The notes beneath the pieces were generated by a model, which did not search any database, was not told the DNA's origin, and was given only the letters and a program-made list of their open reading frames with translations. Shown piece by piece: positions 29,801 through 34,400 of a stretch of DNA of 64,000 nucleotides. The position numbers and the translations under genes were made by a program. Position 1 is the first letter of the stretch. Every line of letters begins with the position of its first letter. Origin of the DNA: MFZZ01 sp964582715 (GTDB lineage Bacteria; Patescibacteriota; Microgenomatia; UBA1406; GWC2-37-13); contig CAZOSM010000003.1 of assembly GCA_964582715.1 (NCBI GenBank), positions 143,515 through 207,514 of the forward strand. The letters run 5' to 3'.

Positions 29801-31390
29801 GATTTGGTATTTACGAACCAGACTGCAGCAAACATCATCTCAGATGGCCCACTTACTATTCAATCGGGTGAGGCATTTGAGAATCTAGACCTGGTATTGA
29901 AGCCTTCAGGTTCGGGTTCTGTAATAATCGATGATGGCAATAATCTTGAACTGTATTCAGCACAAAACTTAATATTTGACGCAGATGATGGTGCAGACTC
30001 ATACATTACTCACGATGCAACTAATGATAGATTACGACTGTATATTGACGGAGATGAAAAGTTCCGCTTCGATACAGGAGGTAATCACAGTGATGGGACC
30101 ATTACAACAACTGCATATGACTTGGCAGAAACTTACCCAACAGAAGATGAAACACTTGAAGCAGGAGATGTTGTTGTAATAGCCGGAGGTAATGAAGAAT
30201 CTGGCGCAAATTATTTAGTCAATAAGTCAGAAGCTTCTACAAAAGACAAAGTACTTGGTGTAGTTTCAACAAAACCTGGATTCCAGTTGGGTGGTAGCAG
30301 CTTCTATACCGATTTCTGTTCCATGGTAAATAATGGATCAGAAGAACTTGCTCGAAAGCAGGAAATAAAGAAATCTATCGAGCAACAAGAGTTACTCCAG
30401 GAAGGGTATGATAGCTCTGACTCTATTGCAACCGGAAGTGCAACACTCAGTAGTTCAACAAGAAAAGCTATTGAAGAAACAGTCGATGATAAGATCCGCT
30501 CATGTAAAGCACTCAAGCAGGTACCTATTGCTCTTTCCGGTCGTGTTCCTGTAAAGGTAGATCTTTCAAAGGGTGATATTAAAACTGGTGACTTACTTGC
30601 TGTTTCTACCAAAGAGCCTGGGAAAGCAACAAAAGCAACAGAAAGTGGTTGGGTTATTGGACGTGCACTTGAAGATTCAAAGACTAATAAAGAAACAGTT
30701 ATGATGTTTGTAGACCTCGTCTGGTACACCGGAAAAGAACTTGCTCAGCAAGTAGATCTCAGTACTGTTGAGAATGGCACAATTGATGTTGAAGCTGCAC
30801 TTGATGGTGTGTTTGATATAGAAAAAGTAGATGGTGAATTTAAGACTTCTGTATTCGGCGATCTCAGCATACTTGGTGATGCAACAGCAAATAACATATC
30901 TTCACTGGGTGAAATCACAGCAGGACTTGTACAGATTGATGGTAAGAATAACTCAATTAATGTACTTGGTGGTAAGACATTAAAGCTCCAGGATGGTATA
31001 GGAGCTGGGGACATTGATATCTTTGATGGTAAGCTTGTTATGACTTCAGAAGGCACTCTTATCGCAGAAGGTGAGCTCCGAGCAGAAAAGGTAGTTGCAG
31101 AAGAATTTGCAGTGCTCGGGGAAAAAACAATTAATAAAAAGACTTCTACTTCATCTGCACAACTAGATGCAACCATAGGTGAAGGATTTATTAAAGCTGG
31201 TTCTACTGCAGTTTCAATTCCAAACACACATGTAACTCCTGGAGCAAAGATATTCGTTACTGCAAACACAGATACAGATGGCCAAGGATTAGTAGTAAGT
31301 GAAAAGACAAATGGTTCCTTCAAAGTATCTATCAAAAATAAACTGCTCAAGGACGTGAAGTTTGACTACTGGATTGTAAAGGTCGAGTAA
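5816..31390 (+). CDS. Giant membrane-anchored repetitive fibre-like surface protein, 8,524 aa
   Basis: This is a single open frame. A basic N-terminus of about 33 residues precedes one transmembrane helix (about 36-52) and a Pro/Thr and acidic linker, and the protein then goes outside. Most of the chain consists of interleaved modules known from phage-tail-fibre-like and CPR surface proteins: 'GIGTTxPxYxLDVxG' (dozens), 'GDVTGTYNNLQLG', 'TIDEDGRITSAST' (15 copies by my count), a two-cysteine module 'GC...VLxWNGSxWxC' (14 copies), and 'ESAVPHTFTAAGDVSIAYDL' (6 copies). Residues about 8100-8295 form a 'GDVV...GDIKTGDLLAVS...KAT...IGRALED' domain homologous to the ectodomain of the divergent c-like protein. 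The last 70 residues form a 'KIFVTANT...FDYWIV' domain common in CPR exported proteins. There is no LPXTG motif and no S74 chaperone motif. I infer a very long, possibly oligomeric, beta-structured surface fibre. Its ligand is unknown. Confidence 0.9.
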   Translation: MYMFKIVNKVVATVSSIKDTKLRRASAPMWKLKYPIIGFISAVILFLTIVALKDYIKTVNAFREKKTPTPTFTFKDEDNKGFPLPDEEDLAKMLNEFGDVKAAIDASIIFNYQSTFVAPVTFEENITAPNVVYEITAGEGITISGDPQNPVISADIPAAPDAGVASIGDLTGDIDLAAGTNISLSIEGNTITINNTASIPSATSQLSEAEVEAFIFDGDNTGVLSSGTLALGSLSYTGTIPSSVVQGSYTGITEIGPLTNLTVAGSITAGSSSVVLTTGAGFIDADAIGLATGGGLEAVGNELSLMTTCSSGQVLKWNGSAWTCASDSGASAVVDVWQDGVDIGSDVDTVNFVNEFTITVSGAGTRADIDIKDDALDFTELADILTLDANTSIRTDSTEVMYFETSSGYIGINNTNPGYTLDVNGDLNITGSLYVNGESISDFTGSGLTLSGGALSVNLYGSSVGTTGSSSGLQFTGSQLALLQGCSNNEVLAWDNFNDVWRCTSVSGVGAGTITGVGNISSGEAFTTGTPGSELYFATGGFLGFGPNEGRIVFTDDGIDEITFLSSNVGFGTTNPTAALTVGSGNNFTVDANGLVFIGNLVGVTNPGNVLVVDGENIVRSLSTSDWDTNATDDLTIATNFGGDITGIYSNLQLGIGVVGSTELASSGVTAGSYGSATSVPVLTIDEDGRVTVASTAPLAFEDPLTFENGLTRTDNNIALGGSITNSTRLNIGNTEVVYIAYPSGDVGIGTVTPSYKLDVNGDIGLSGDLYINNVGLGSTGGAVLVGVDVSSFDNSASSTVQAVLADLDQAIGNRLYTDALILTDGQSVRDSLEALNLAIGSTTYSGTTYITSGESITESLQAIDAQLETLTGGVGGSITQVGNISGGEAFTNSVPGSGLIFADTGFLGLHSLAGRIIFEDETLDQIRFADANVGIGTTNATSLFTVGSGNQFSIDANGLVTLGNLVGVTNPGTVLVVDSNGVIRSLDTSNWDTNQTDDLTIATNFGGDVTGIYSNLQLGTGVVGANELAASGVTAGTYGLAVGGTTGIYPIITIDEDGRITSASTSVFSFENPLTFSNGLTRSTDSIQLGGEILTNTRFNIGNTEAFFISAATGNVGIGNTNPQYKLDVGGLVNALGFRTGNETVTDFTGVGLTINGGALSLNLLADENIGGGSTASYSGLEFVSGRLSLLQGCGDGQILKWNNSANTWMCSSDSGATSAIINVEENGTPIGTDVDTLNFLTDFDLTDSGSQIDIAIADDALNFTELSDTLVLDDATSIDLYSGSTSESLRIFNSNTSQEVLYLGSNGLVGIGTTDPAYNLDVGGSFNTVTLFIGGTQVTASADNLNLLTGLTTPLLTELTQFGGDITGTFNNLQIGATTIGATELASTGVNAGSYGTVGGTAAYFPVLTIDEDGRITSANTAVFTLNFENPLTFGNGLTRSGNTINLGGSLNGDTRIYIGDTDVLFFDFATGNVGIGNTDPQYKLDVEGTLRASGIRLNEETITDFTGTGLTLTGGVLTIDIGSTQMGVGASASYSGLEFVGNRLALLQGCTDGQLLMWNETTSTWECTSPGSGTGGLGDITAVNAGVGLTGGGTSGAVTLDLNIATSAGINSTASFSGLEVDADGLRLLSGCSNDQILSWNGSAWVCSDITGIGGAGDITQVGNITSGGAFTSGAPGSEFYFADTGFLGLGVADGRIVFDSDTTDQIRMLGANIGIGTTNATALFTVGSGNQFTIDSTGQVTLGNLPTAGSDLGSVLTVNGSGLIQSLSTADWDKNETDDLTITTNFGGDVTGQFDNLQLGTGVVGATELASTGVTAGTYGAGVGGTTGFYPILAIDEDGRITSASTAVFNFENPLSFGTALSRSGNTVDVNVGNGITTNGSNQLTVNLATGGTTTTTSSVSGLEATATGLRMLGGCLNSEVLAWNGTAWECTSISGIGAIGGGGTENYIPIWSDENTLISSAIYQNGSNIGIGRTDAQYALDVAGGLRVGGTAVFNTVPTISNNDIVLTINNGVLSQIDSSNWDTNETDDLTIATIFGGDVTGTYNNIQIGATTIGATELASSGVTAGTYGAGVGGTTGFYPIITVDEDGRITSASTSVFNFENPLSFGIGLTRIGNTVDVGLGVGLTGSLNDISINLATGGTTTTTSSVSGLEATATGLRMLGGCSNNEVLAWNGSTWNCTSISGIGAIDGGGTANYIPLWSDDNTLISSNIIQTGSNIGIGTTNAASLFTVGGGNQFAVDGSGNIATSGNVTLTGLSAGTDLNTVLMIDGSNMVRTLSTASWDKDATDDLTISTNFSGDVIGTYNNLQLGTGVVGSTELASSGVSAGTYGSVGGTAAYFPVLTIDEDGRITSANTAVFALNFEDPLTFENGLTRDGDTVTLGGVLTEDTRINIGNTEVIFFDYETGRVGIGTTNPLQRFQINEGSSAFTVTAGGSVGIGTTSPVYALDVTGGLRVGGTAVLNTVPSISDNDVVLTINGGVISQLNTTNWDKNSTDDLTLSTVFGGDITGTYDNLQIGATTIGATELVSTGVNAGSYGGVGGTGAFIPVLTVDEDGRITSASTAFFNLPPSENPLTFGNGLTRTGDNIELGGSLNQDTRFFSGGNEILFMDTDGRVGIGTTSASYTLDVAGNIRAGTELYIGSIGLGSTGGAGLVGFNNNSVSNSTATTVQRALVDFDLAIGNRTYSNDYVVTDGQSLTASINAIDSVFGDRNYTDSLILTDTQTMTASLDALNVAIGNRDYTNTANYILTTDAQTITASLEALNIGIGNRDYTTGTGYFLTDAQTITASLEAINTGVGDRNYTDSLVLTDSQTVTSSLDALNVSIGNRTYTSGYNIGNTTSITAALDGLDLAVGSRTYTEDNYVTDDESITESVDALDQQLYDVATGANGLWRDSTPGVAGGITYLNDITANVAIGGTGTNAPFYFDADGGLNIGLTSATAFTVGNGSDTLFTVNTALGAGSDLFSIDLPASAAVDNIFAIYDNGSPVFRVSQNQIESAVPHTFTAAGDVSIAYDLLFTNQTAANIKSNGPLLIQAGENFESNNLTLQTYNSGNVIIDNVDNGTIATFSGATGYVGIGTASPSDKLAVAGGVLIGSNYADLGTTAPADGLLVEGNVGIGTTAPETALDVNGTVQATGFRVNDETVTDFTGIGLTISGGTLQVDTLSSAVGTGSTGSFSGLEFVNNQLTLIQGCSNAQVLKWNDSSSRWECSNDTGATSAIINVEENGTPIGTDVDTLNFTSDFDLTESGGGNTIDIAIADDVLNFTELSDNLVLDASTGINLYSGSQSESLRVFNSNTGAEALFIAGNGQVGIGTTSPGYNLDIGGSLNTTNLFLAGALVSSSASELNILDGATITATNLNQLTGVTNPVLHEGTSFSGDVTGTYNNLQIGATTVGATELASTGVSAGSYGSVGGTAAYFPVLTIDEDGRITSANTAVFALNFEDPLTFENGLTRSGDTVRLGGELTQDTRINIGATEAIFIDSETGRIGFGTTSPAADIHIKNKLVDNNVLRVEGGFNSTLLNLYQSAGTGISFLYIGGSGSTDANIGLAGISSSDSFIKGDLVIGATSPTAGMTLDVAGNIRAGTDVYIGNVAVGSTGGAGLVGFNNNSVSNSTAVSVQRALVDFDLAIGNRTYTNDYVVSDNQTVTASINAIDSAFGNRNYTDSLVLTDSQTVTASLDALNVAIGNRDYTTSANYLLTDAQTITESLEALNLGIGNRDYTASNILIDGQTITSSLDLLNIAIGGTAYTSTNYVTAGSDIETAISDLDAQLGSLGASSIGGGGTANYIPVWTDENTLGYSTIYMNGANVGIGRTDALYALDVNGGLRVGGTAVFNTVPTISNNDVLLTVNNGVLSQIDSSNWDTNETDDLTIATNFGGDVNGTYNNLQIGATTIGATELASSGVTAGTYGASVGTTSGFYPILTIDEDGRITSASTAVFNFENPLTFSNGLTRTSNSVTLGGALTTDTRIYDGSYEYLFFETGNGAIGIGMTNPTYKLDVNGGLRVGGTAVFNTVPSTTDNDVVLTVNGGVLSEIDSSNWDKNETDDLTIATNFGGDVTGTYNNLQLGTGVVGATELASSGVTAGTYGAGVGNTTGFYPIITVDEDGRITSASTSVFAYENPLAFNNGLTRTSNSVTLGGLINTNTRFYDLSNEYLFFDTTDGNIGIGDTNPDFKLDVNGVIQAASGFRTNGETVTDFTGTGLTLSGGVLTLDLGTTQMGTGSSASFSGLEFVGNRLALLQGCAGGELLMWNDGTSQWECTAPGSGTGGIGDITSVTAGDGLAGGGSSGDVTLDINLATANGTGITASYSGLEVDGNGLRMLTGCATGQVLSWNGSAWECTTVGGTGGIGDITTVGNITNGDAFTSGTPGSNLFIANSGWIGLGSNAGRIVWSDDTTDEISILSANVGIGKTNPGYTLDVGGSLNTTNLFLSGALVTANASNINLLTGVTNPLLTTATTFSGDVTGTYNNLQIGATTIGATELASSGVTAGTYGAGVGGTTGFYPILTIDEDGRITSASTAVFNFENPLSFTTALSRSGNNISVNLGNGITTSGSNELTLNLAVGGTTSTNSSVSGLEVTSAGLRLLGGCNTSEVLAWNGSEWECSNTVDLGGVNGVGQANYIPVWSDDDSLGTSVIYQNSGLIGINTTAPGYHLDVGGSLNTTNLFLAGALVSSSASELNILDGATITATNLNQLTGVTNPVLHTGTTFSGDVTGLYNNLQLGTGVVGSTELASSGVSAGTYGSVGGTAAYFPVLTIDEDGRITSANTAVFALNFEDPLTFSNGLTRTGDTVELGGALTEDTRINIGNTEVIFFDYETGRVGVGTTSPSQVLQVNNGTSAFVVTSGGSVGIGTTSPDQLLHVNGNARIGGNTGGDYVDITSSAQSLAFTQSNAGSGGHSFAFVMPGWSNDYFTFVNGGNHLMRITGTGSVGIGTTSPTANMKLDVAGNIRAGTDVYIGNVAVGSTGGAGLVGFNNNNVSNSTATTVQRALVDFDLAIGNRTYTNDYVVSDSQTVTASINAIDSAFGNRNYTDSLVLTDSQTVTASLDALNVAVGNRNYTDSLILTDSQTLTASLEALNVAIGNLDFTDSLLLTDDSSITTALNTLNVGIGGTAYTSTNFVTAGETINAAISALDSALATAGGDAITAVGNITTGDAFTALVPGSNLFIANSGWIGLGSNAGRIVWSDDTVDEISFLSSNVGIGKTNPGYTLDVGGSLNTTNLFLSGALVTADASNLNLLTGITDPLLTQATNFGGDVTGTYNNLQIGATTIGSTELASSGVTAGTYGAGVGGTTGFYPILTIDEDGRITSASTAVFNFENPLSFGTALSRSGNTVNTNVGNGITTNGSNQLTVNLATGGTTTTTSSVSGFELTAGGLRLLGGCAENEILSWDGDSWDCSTVSGIGGLNGGGTANYIPIWSDENTLTSSTIYMNGSNIGIGRTDASYALDVAGGLRVGGTAVFNTVPTISNNDIVLTINNGVLSQIDSSNWDVNETDDLTIATNFSGDVTGTYNNLQLGTSVVGATELASSGVTAGTYGAGVGNTTGFYPIITVDEDGRITSASTSVFAYENPLTFTTGLTRATNSISINLGNGITTNGSNELTLNLAVGGTTTTSSSVSGLELTSAGLRLLGGCSTSEVLAWNGSEWACTSVSGIGALDGGGTANYIPMWSGDSSLTSSIIYQSGSSVGIGTTDPGYTLDIGGTLNTTNLYLAGAEVTATASEINILDGATITVNNLNQLAGVTNPVLHTGITFDGDVTGFYNNLQLGTSVVGATELASTGVNAGTYGTVGGTAAYFPILTIDEDGRITSANTAVFNLPPSENPLTFGSGLTRTTNNIALGGSLTADTRFFTTGTEVFYMGTNGQIGIGTTSPTANMRLDVAGNIRTSGDVYIGTVGIGTTAGAGAVGFNNAGLTYATSSTVQGAIANLDTRLGIHNAAIGSTAYGSTVYVTSGSPLGTAVGTLDAALNSLAVGNSGVWRDSNGSTAGGTVYVGDSTADVAIGGTGSTSAFFFDVDGGFTANRNGTAVFDLDTTLSTGTDLFSLNLPVGGTGVSNIFAIYDNGSPVFKVSQNQIESAVPHTFTAAGDVSIAYDLLFANETSSNIKSNGPLTIESGEVFENNDLTLRTFGTGDIVAELGDSGSLRLAGTDTSIVFDTNSTTDTDYWMGVVDDGGNDDDDIFAFGDGNTPGSNIFMALTTGGRLGIGTTAPAYTLDVAGNIHAGTELYIGGVGLGATANGASGSELVGVYIGGFSNFTPTAGDLQSVLESIDTALSSAGSGDITAVGNIESGGAFTLSAPGSNLFIADSGWIGIGGTGGRIHWSNDTTDEISFLNANVGIGTTNPSVALDIVGDIRLNGSIEFTDPVSSLLFSNNQTLGNYAIGDTTQLDINDQVTFLGTHTTVPSDFIFGSYDGHGGSFAGMRRVGPYALELGMVFGGWTGSSDMFDVGSGMRIYDGYIQFYTNYDGVTARLDGGDGLYLYGSSGGPAEVRLSNDGEDSFINSNLAVGTSGSVTSGMALDVAGNIRAGTDVYVGSVALGSTAGATKIGFNPSGLSFIGTGNTTVQSALTAVGSYLNIAVGSTDFNSNVYVTDGPLGTAIGTLDSSLNSLAIGASGVWRDSNTSTAGGIVYLGDTTSDLALGGINSTAPFFFDMDGGFTANRNGTAVFDLDTTLSTGTDLFSLNLPVGGTGVSNIFAIYDNGSPVFKVSQNQIESAVPHTFTAAGDVSMAYDLLFSNETSANIKFDGPGTISTVHPSANNNLTLSAANAGVVYVDDSATIAGNLLIGSTYAGLGVTAPVNGLLVEGNFGLGTTAPVYKLDVNGDVRVNSTSDFYVGNVGLNDTGSGVNSGARLVGVYTGGFINIATTSPGSDLQSVLDAIDSVLGTFGSGSGDITAVGNIVTGDAFTSGAPGSNLFIADTGWIGLGANAGRIQWDDETVDTISFLNANVGVGTSTITSGMALDVAGNIRAGTDVYVGSIALGGTAGATKIGFNPAGLSYVGVGNTTVQTAITALDAQLGVHNVAIGSTDFSSNVYVTDGAIGTAIGTLDASLNSVAIGASGVWRDSNTSTAGGIVYLGDTTSDLALGGINSTAPFFFDMDGGFTANRNGTAVFDLDTTLSTGTDLFSLNLPVGGTGVSNIFAIYDNGSPVFKVSQNQIESAVPHTFTAAGDVSMAYDLNFTNTTAANINFSGAATIRTESPSEDLDLTLTAANDGVVFIDDSALISAGSIIGGTYAGAGITAPVNGLLVEGLVGIGTSTPAFALDVNGVIQATSGFRTNGETITDFTGTGLTLSGGALMVDILSAADGTGSTASFSGFEFSGNQLGLLQGCSDGQVLSWVDATNSWTCTAITGLITEEGDITAVGNIGSGEAFTSGAPGSNLFIADTGWVGLGANAGRIQWDNETVDTISFLNANVGVGTSTITSGMALDVAGNIRAGTEFYKGSIALGGTAGAGVLGVNSNTITYSDSATIQGVLEDLDNAIENFGTGSSGVWLATSNYSYLNSGVASYIGNNTVGGANKIDGVYLDDNAFLSFGVDNDFRMLFNGTGFILGDTSNTFLNITDAGTAGNFNFNNNQMYLSGDGHLMIGGTSASAPFSFNPSLGLDLNIGSTAALSLGNGVADIFTFNTNLNSGLDLFKINLPSGTENIGNIFAIYDNESPIFTVSQTGIESAVPHTFSAAGDVSIAYDLALTNQTASLIESYGPLTIASGEVFESLDLTLQTYNGGDVVVNPGTSGNLLVGGGAIIGGTYSGLGITSPVNGLLVEGKVGIGVSSVPGTNTVQIGKLGLVSNFPAIHFNVYNDGSTYKKLDLDDPAFNITLNETIDSLVFGYRNAGTTEWFSMGTAMAISGENGNIGIGRTASSDYRLDIHSNDTTGLLELTGDSITSGTGISISLDGLTTGMGFDLSSTSTGLTSGGLMHLEWNPGGGTEIYATSDLFSIDIGQYGNVDNLFAIYDNGNDVFKVSQSQIESAVPHSFTAAGDVSIANDLVFTNQTAANIISDGPLTIQSGEAFENLDLVLKPSGSGSVIIDDGNNLELYSAQNLIFDADDGADSYITHDATNDRLRLYIDGDEKFRFDTGGNHSDGTITTTAYDLAETYPTEDETLEAGDVVVIAGGNEESGANYLVNKSEASTKDKVLGVVSTKPGFQLGGSSFYTDFCSMVNNGSEELARKQEIKKSIEQQELLQEGYDSSDSIATGSATLSSSTRKAIEETVDDKIRSCKALKQVPIALSGRVPVKVDLSKGDIKTGDLLAVSTKEPGKATKATESGWVIGRALEDSKTNKETVMMFVDLVWYTGKELAQQVDLSTVENGTIDVEAALDGVFDIEKVDGEFKTSVFGDLSILGDATANNISSLGEITAGLVQIDGKNNSINVLGGKTLKLQDGIGAGDIDIFDGKLVMTSEGTLIAEGELRAEKVVAEEFAVLGEKTINKKTSTSSAQLDATIGEGFIKAGSTAVSIPNTHVTPGAKIFVTANTDTDGQGLVVSEKTNGSFKVSIKNKLLKDVKFDYWIVKVE
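8253..8420 (+). repeat. Two units of the YT-LTD-SL repeat in the giant fibre protein
   Basis: Two in-frame units of about 28 residues follow the pattern 'xYT...LTDGQS...SLEALNxxIG'. They are the first and shortest occurrence of a repeat that recurs in three larger arrays downstream. Confidence 0.6.
11484..11576 (+). repeat. 93-bp direct repeat, copy 1
   Basis: By eye, this stretch is identical to 12234-12326, exactly 750 nt (250 codons) downstream, while the flanking DNA differs. It encodes part of the Thr-rich 'GGTTTTTSSVSGLEATATG' module and the first half of a two-cysteine module. Confidence 0.8.
12234..12326 (+). repeat. 93-bp direct repeat, copy 2
   Basis: This is the second copy of the 11484-11576 repeat, in the same reading frame. 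Identity at synonymous positions points to recent duplication or gene conversion within the gene. Confidence 0.8.
13873..14480 (+). repeat. Array of seven YT-LTD-SL repeats in the giant fibre protein
   Basis: Seven in-frame units of about 25-30 residues follow the pattern '(N/D)(R/T)xYT...LTDxQTxTASLxALNxxIG'. The Leu/Ala-rich half of each unit could be a short helix and the YT/LTD half a strand or turn. The array sits directly after a 'VQRALVDFDLAIG' lead-in that also precedes the next two arrays. Confidence 0.75.
16727..17150 (+). repeat. Array of five YT-LTD-SL repeats in the giant fibre protein
   Basis: Five units of the same pattern as 13873-14480 end in the variant 'TAYTSTNYVTAG...AISDLDAQLG'. 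Unit order resembles the array at 20834-21250 more than the first array. Confidence 0.75.
20834..21250 (+). repeat. Third array of five YT-LTD-SL repeats in the giant fibre protein
   Basis: Five units again end in 'TAYTSTNFVTAG...AISALDSAL'. It matches the second array almost unit for unit, so these two arrays and their flanks look like products of one larger internal duplication. Confidence 0.75.
25700..26035 (+). repeat. 336-bp perfect direct repeat, copy 1
   Basis: Reading base by base, this is identical to 27035-27370, at a spacing of 1,335 nt (445 codons). It encodes the module from 'NTSTAGGIVYLGDTTSDLALGG' (in part) through 'ESAVPHTFTAAGDVSMAYDL'. A third copy at about 23790-24125 encodes a very similar peptide but differs at many synonymous sites, so it is older. 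Confidence 0.88.
27035..27370 (+). repeat. 336-bp perfect direct repeat, copy 2
   Basis: This is the second perfect copy of 25700-26035. Perfect identity including third codon positions, next to diverged flanks, indicates very recent duplication or ongoing gene conversion. It could also be a hotspot for assembly error. Confidence 0.88.
30115..30700 (+). other. C-terminal domain of the giant protein shared with the c-like ATPase protein
   Basis: This segment encodes residues about 8100-8295. It begins with 'YDLAETYPTEDETLEAGDVVVI', loosely like the start of phage tail cleavage/chaperone (peptidase G2-like) regions. It continues with 'SEASTKDKVLGVVSTKPGF', a Lys/Glu-rich insert, and 'SGRVPVKVDLSKGDIKTGD', 'KATESGWVIGRALED'. 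The c-like protein (minus strand, 5103-5438) has the same order: 'SEAYQPNMVGIVNKSP', 'SGQGIVLVSLANGNIEKGD', 'KATVPGPIIGVALED'. Homology is clear by eye. The function of this fold is not known to me. Confidence 0.8.
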
Positions 31391-31397
31391 TTATTCG

Positions 31398-31403
31398 TAT
31401 TGT
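31398..31403 (+). promoter_or_regulatory. Weak candidate -10 box of the first LamG giant gene
   Basis: TATTGT lies 8 nt before the ATG at 31412 in a 21-nt spacer. It is weaker than the boxes of the later paralogues, and readthrough from the 8,524-codon gene is an alternative. Confidence 0.3.
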
Positions 31404-31411
31404 ACATATCT

Positions 31412-34400
31412 ATGTTATTGTTTTGGAAAAAAAGAAACTATACACCACTTAAAATAGCGGTCAGACATAAGACTCATTACCCTTCATTTAAATCTTTCAT
31501 TTATGATGCGACAATTCAAAAATGGAAATTATTATTCAAAAAACCATTTAAGTTCACACTTAGAACGTGGTTGATCGTTGTTTCTACATTATTTATTTCT
31601 GGCATTGGAATCATTTATTTAATTCGGAACTCAGATTCAGCTTCAGCAAACTGGGCAGACAATGAATTTACTTATCGTGTCCGCATCCCTATAACGTATT
31701 CAGGAAGCCAGAAATTAACTGAATACCAAGTTCTCGTAGAAGGTATAGATACTGCTGCACTTATCACAGCAGGAAAGATGCAAAGTGACTGTGATGATAT
31801 GAGATTTTATGCTGAAAATGGCACAAAATTAGATTTTACAAGGCTACCTGCAACCTGCAATACAACTGATACAAAAGTGTGGGTAAAAACAGATACCATC
31901 AATGCATCTGATACGAATATTTATTTCTACTATGGCAATGCATCGGCACAAGGTGAATCTGATATTGATAAAACATTTCGATATAAAGAAGAAAAAACAG
32001 TTGCTTATATTCTTCAAAGTTCGGTTGACAGTTTGGATGTTATATCTTTAACAGATAATAATTCCATTACTCATAATGGAACAACTGTAAATCTTAATTT
32101 AGGAGAAACAGCAATGTCTCCATTTACAGAGAGTCAATTTAGCCCTATCTCAGCAAAAGGTCTTTTCCATGCTGATGATGATAGCGATAACACCGATATG
32201 ATAGTCCCCATTTCATGGGCAGGTACAGAATTTTATTACTTTTCACGAGGTACTGCGATCACTATGTATACAATAGCTCCTTGGGGAAATGCAACCGTAA
32301 CTGCATACAGTAATGGGAGTGCGTTAACAGGATGTAATGGGGTTACAGTATCTACGTCAGGTACGACATTAAGCTGTACAGGAGTAACAAGTTCATCTTC
32401 GATACGAGTCACCAGCACAGTTCCAATACTTATTTTTACAGAATTAACAAGTACCATTACTGATGCTTATCCGGTGAAGCCAGTTTCAACGCATCCATGG
32501 ATTGGGGGCGGTTCAACCACAGTCATATCAAATGGTTCTTCATCACTTGATTGGAGATGGATCGGCAATATTGATTCAAGTGAAACAAATCCTGCAAATC
32601 TCAGTGCGAATACGTATGACAATTCTTCGGTAACCAGTGACAGCAATTATGGAGGCGGTGGTATTCTGATCAGATCAGCAAACGGTGTATATTCATATGG
32701 CGTTAATCAGTATGGGGATGGTGATGGTAGTGATGGACATATGTTTCAAGATATTACAGAGGTGGGCACCGCATTTGGTTCTGCACATCAGGCAGATTAT
32801 ATTTCTATTTCCTCGACAGTTGCTGCAACTTGTTCAATATATAATGCAGGTTCTAATACACCACTTGGTACTGGTACTGCTGCAAGTTCTAATACTTCAA
32901 TTTACGGTCTAGGATTTGGAACTGGAACCACAAATACGTATACATCAGGCGCTTGGTATATGGTTTGCGATGCACCCGTAGTAGCTCATTGGCAGGATAG
33001 TTCAGATACAGAAGAAAATCTCATGCATCATGTGCAGATGAGACAGTTTACCTATCCAACCCCTGTAGTTGGTTCATTTGGTACAGAGGAGGTAAGTTCC
33101 GGGCCAATTGCATACTGGAAATTTGATGAAGGGGGAGGTACATGGGCATATGATTCTGTAGGCGGAAATACAGGGACACTAGGATCAGGTAATAGTGCAC
33201 CCACCTGGCAGACAGAAGATAAATGTATATTGGGAACATGTTTATATTTCGATGGGACAAATGATAAGGTCACATTAGGGACCACTTCTTTTCTCGGTCC
33301 GACAGGCGATTTTACAGTTTCTGCATGGGTAAAGACGGTAGCTGGTTCTGAGGAGATGACCAGAATTATATACTCAGGTGGTAGTACAGGAAACAATTAT
33401 TGGCAGTTTAATATACAGTCAAGTGGCGTACTTGCATTTCAGGAAGATGGAGTAAGCATTATAACTGGTACCAAAACTATTCCAAAGAATACCTGGACAC
33501 ATGTAGCAGTGGTTAAGAGTGGGAATATAGGTAATAACATTTCTTTTTATGTAGATGGTCAACTGGATACTACTGGCGCAACAGGGACTGTACTTGCTTC
33601 AGGTACCAAGAGTATTGGGATACGTATGGAAGCGACTGGATTAAATGTCTTTAAAGGATATATTGATGAAGTAAAGATATATCCATATGCCCGTACAGCA
33701 GATGAAATAAAATCAGATTATATAACAGGTGCATCGGCGTCTGGATCCCAGGCAGTACTTGGAGCTCAGGATGAAAGTTATCTATCTGATGGTCTAGTTG
33801 GATATTGGAAGATGGATGAGATAGGAGTTTCTGGGAGTAATTGGACTGCTATAGATTCAAGTGGAAATGGTAATAATGGAACTGGAGCAGGAAATGCAAG
33901 TGTGGGGTCTACCGCAGCAGGGAAGTTTGCAAATGCTGGGTTTTTTGATGGTAATGGCGATTATATTACTATTCCTAATAGTTCATCTCTTAATATAACC
34001 GGAAATTCGGTAACAATGGCAGCGTGGATTAAGCCCACAACTCTAAGCGGTAATGACGTAATAATCAGTAAAGGTGTGTTTTCAGGTAATAAGTCTTACA
34101 GACTGATGAGGGTGGGAAGCGTTGCTCATTTAGAAATTACAACAGATACAGGAACTACTACATTACAAAGTAATACAGCTCTTACCACTGGTATATGGCA
34201 ACATGTTGTAGCTGTATATGATGGGTCCAAAGTATCAATTTATATAAATGGGAAGCTAGATAGGAGTAGCCCATTCAGTGGAAACATAGTTTCTCATACC
34301 GAGAATCTTTGGTTAGGTTGGCGTTCTGGAGCATTAGAATACTTTAATGGGTCTATGGATGAAGTCCGTATTTATAATAGAGCTTTTACCGAACGTGAAG

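Noticed and set aside
5816..31390. Prophage tail-fibre gene
   Set aside because: The 'GIGTTSP' modules are tail-fibre-like, but the protein has an N-terminal membrane helix and a CPR-type C-terminal domain, and no phage structural, lysis or integrase gene is nearby.
29900..31390. Peptidase S74 intramolecular chaperone at the giant's C-terminus
   Set aside because: The typical 'SDxRxKxNI' type start and catalytic Ser/Lys context are not seen; the region instead matches the c-like ectodomain and a CPR 'FVT...FDWWIV' type domain.
31400..31411. TTG start 12 nt upstream of the first LamG gene
   Set aside because: ATG 31412 gives the N-terminus shared by the paralogues; the extra four residues have no counterpart.
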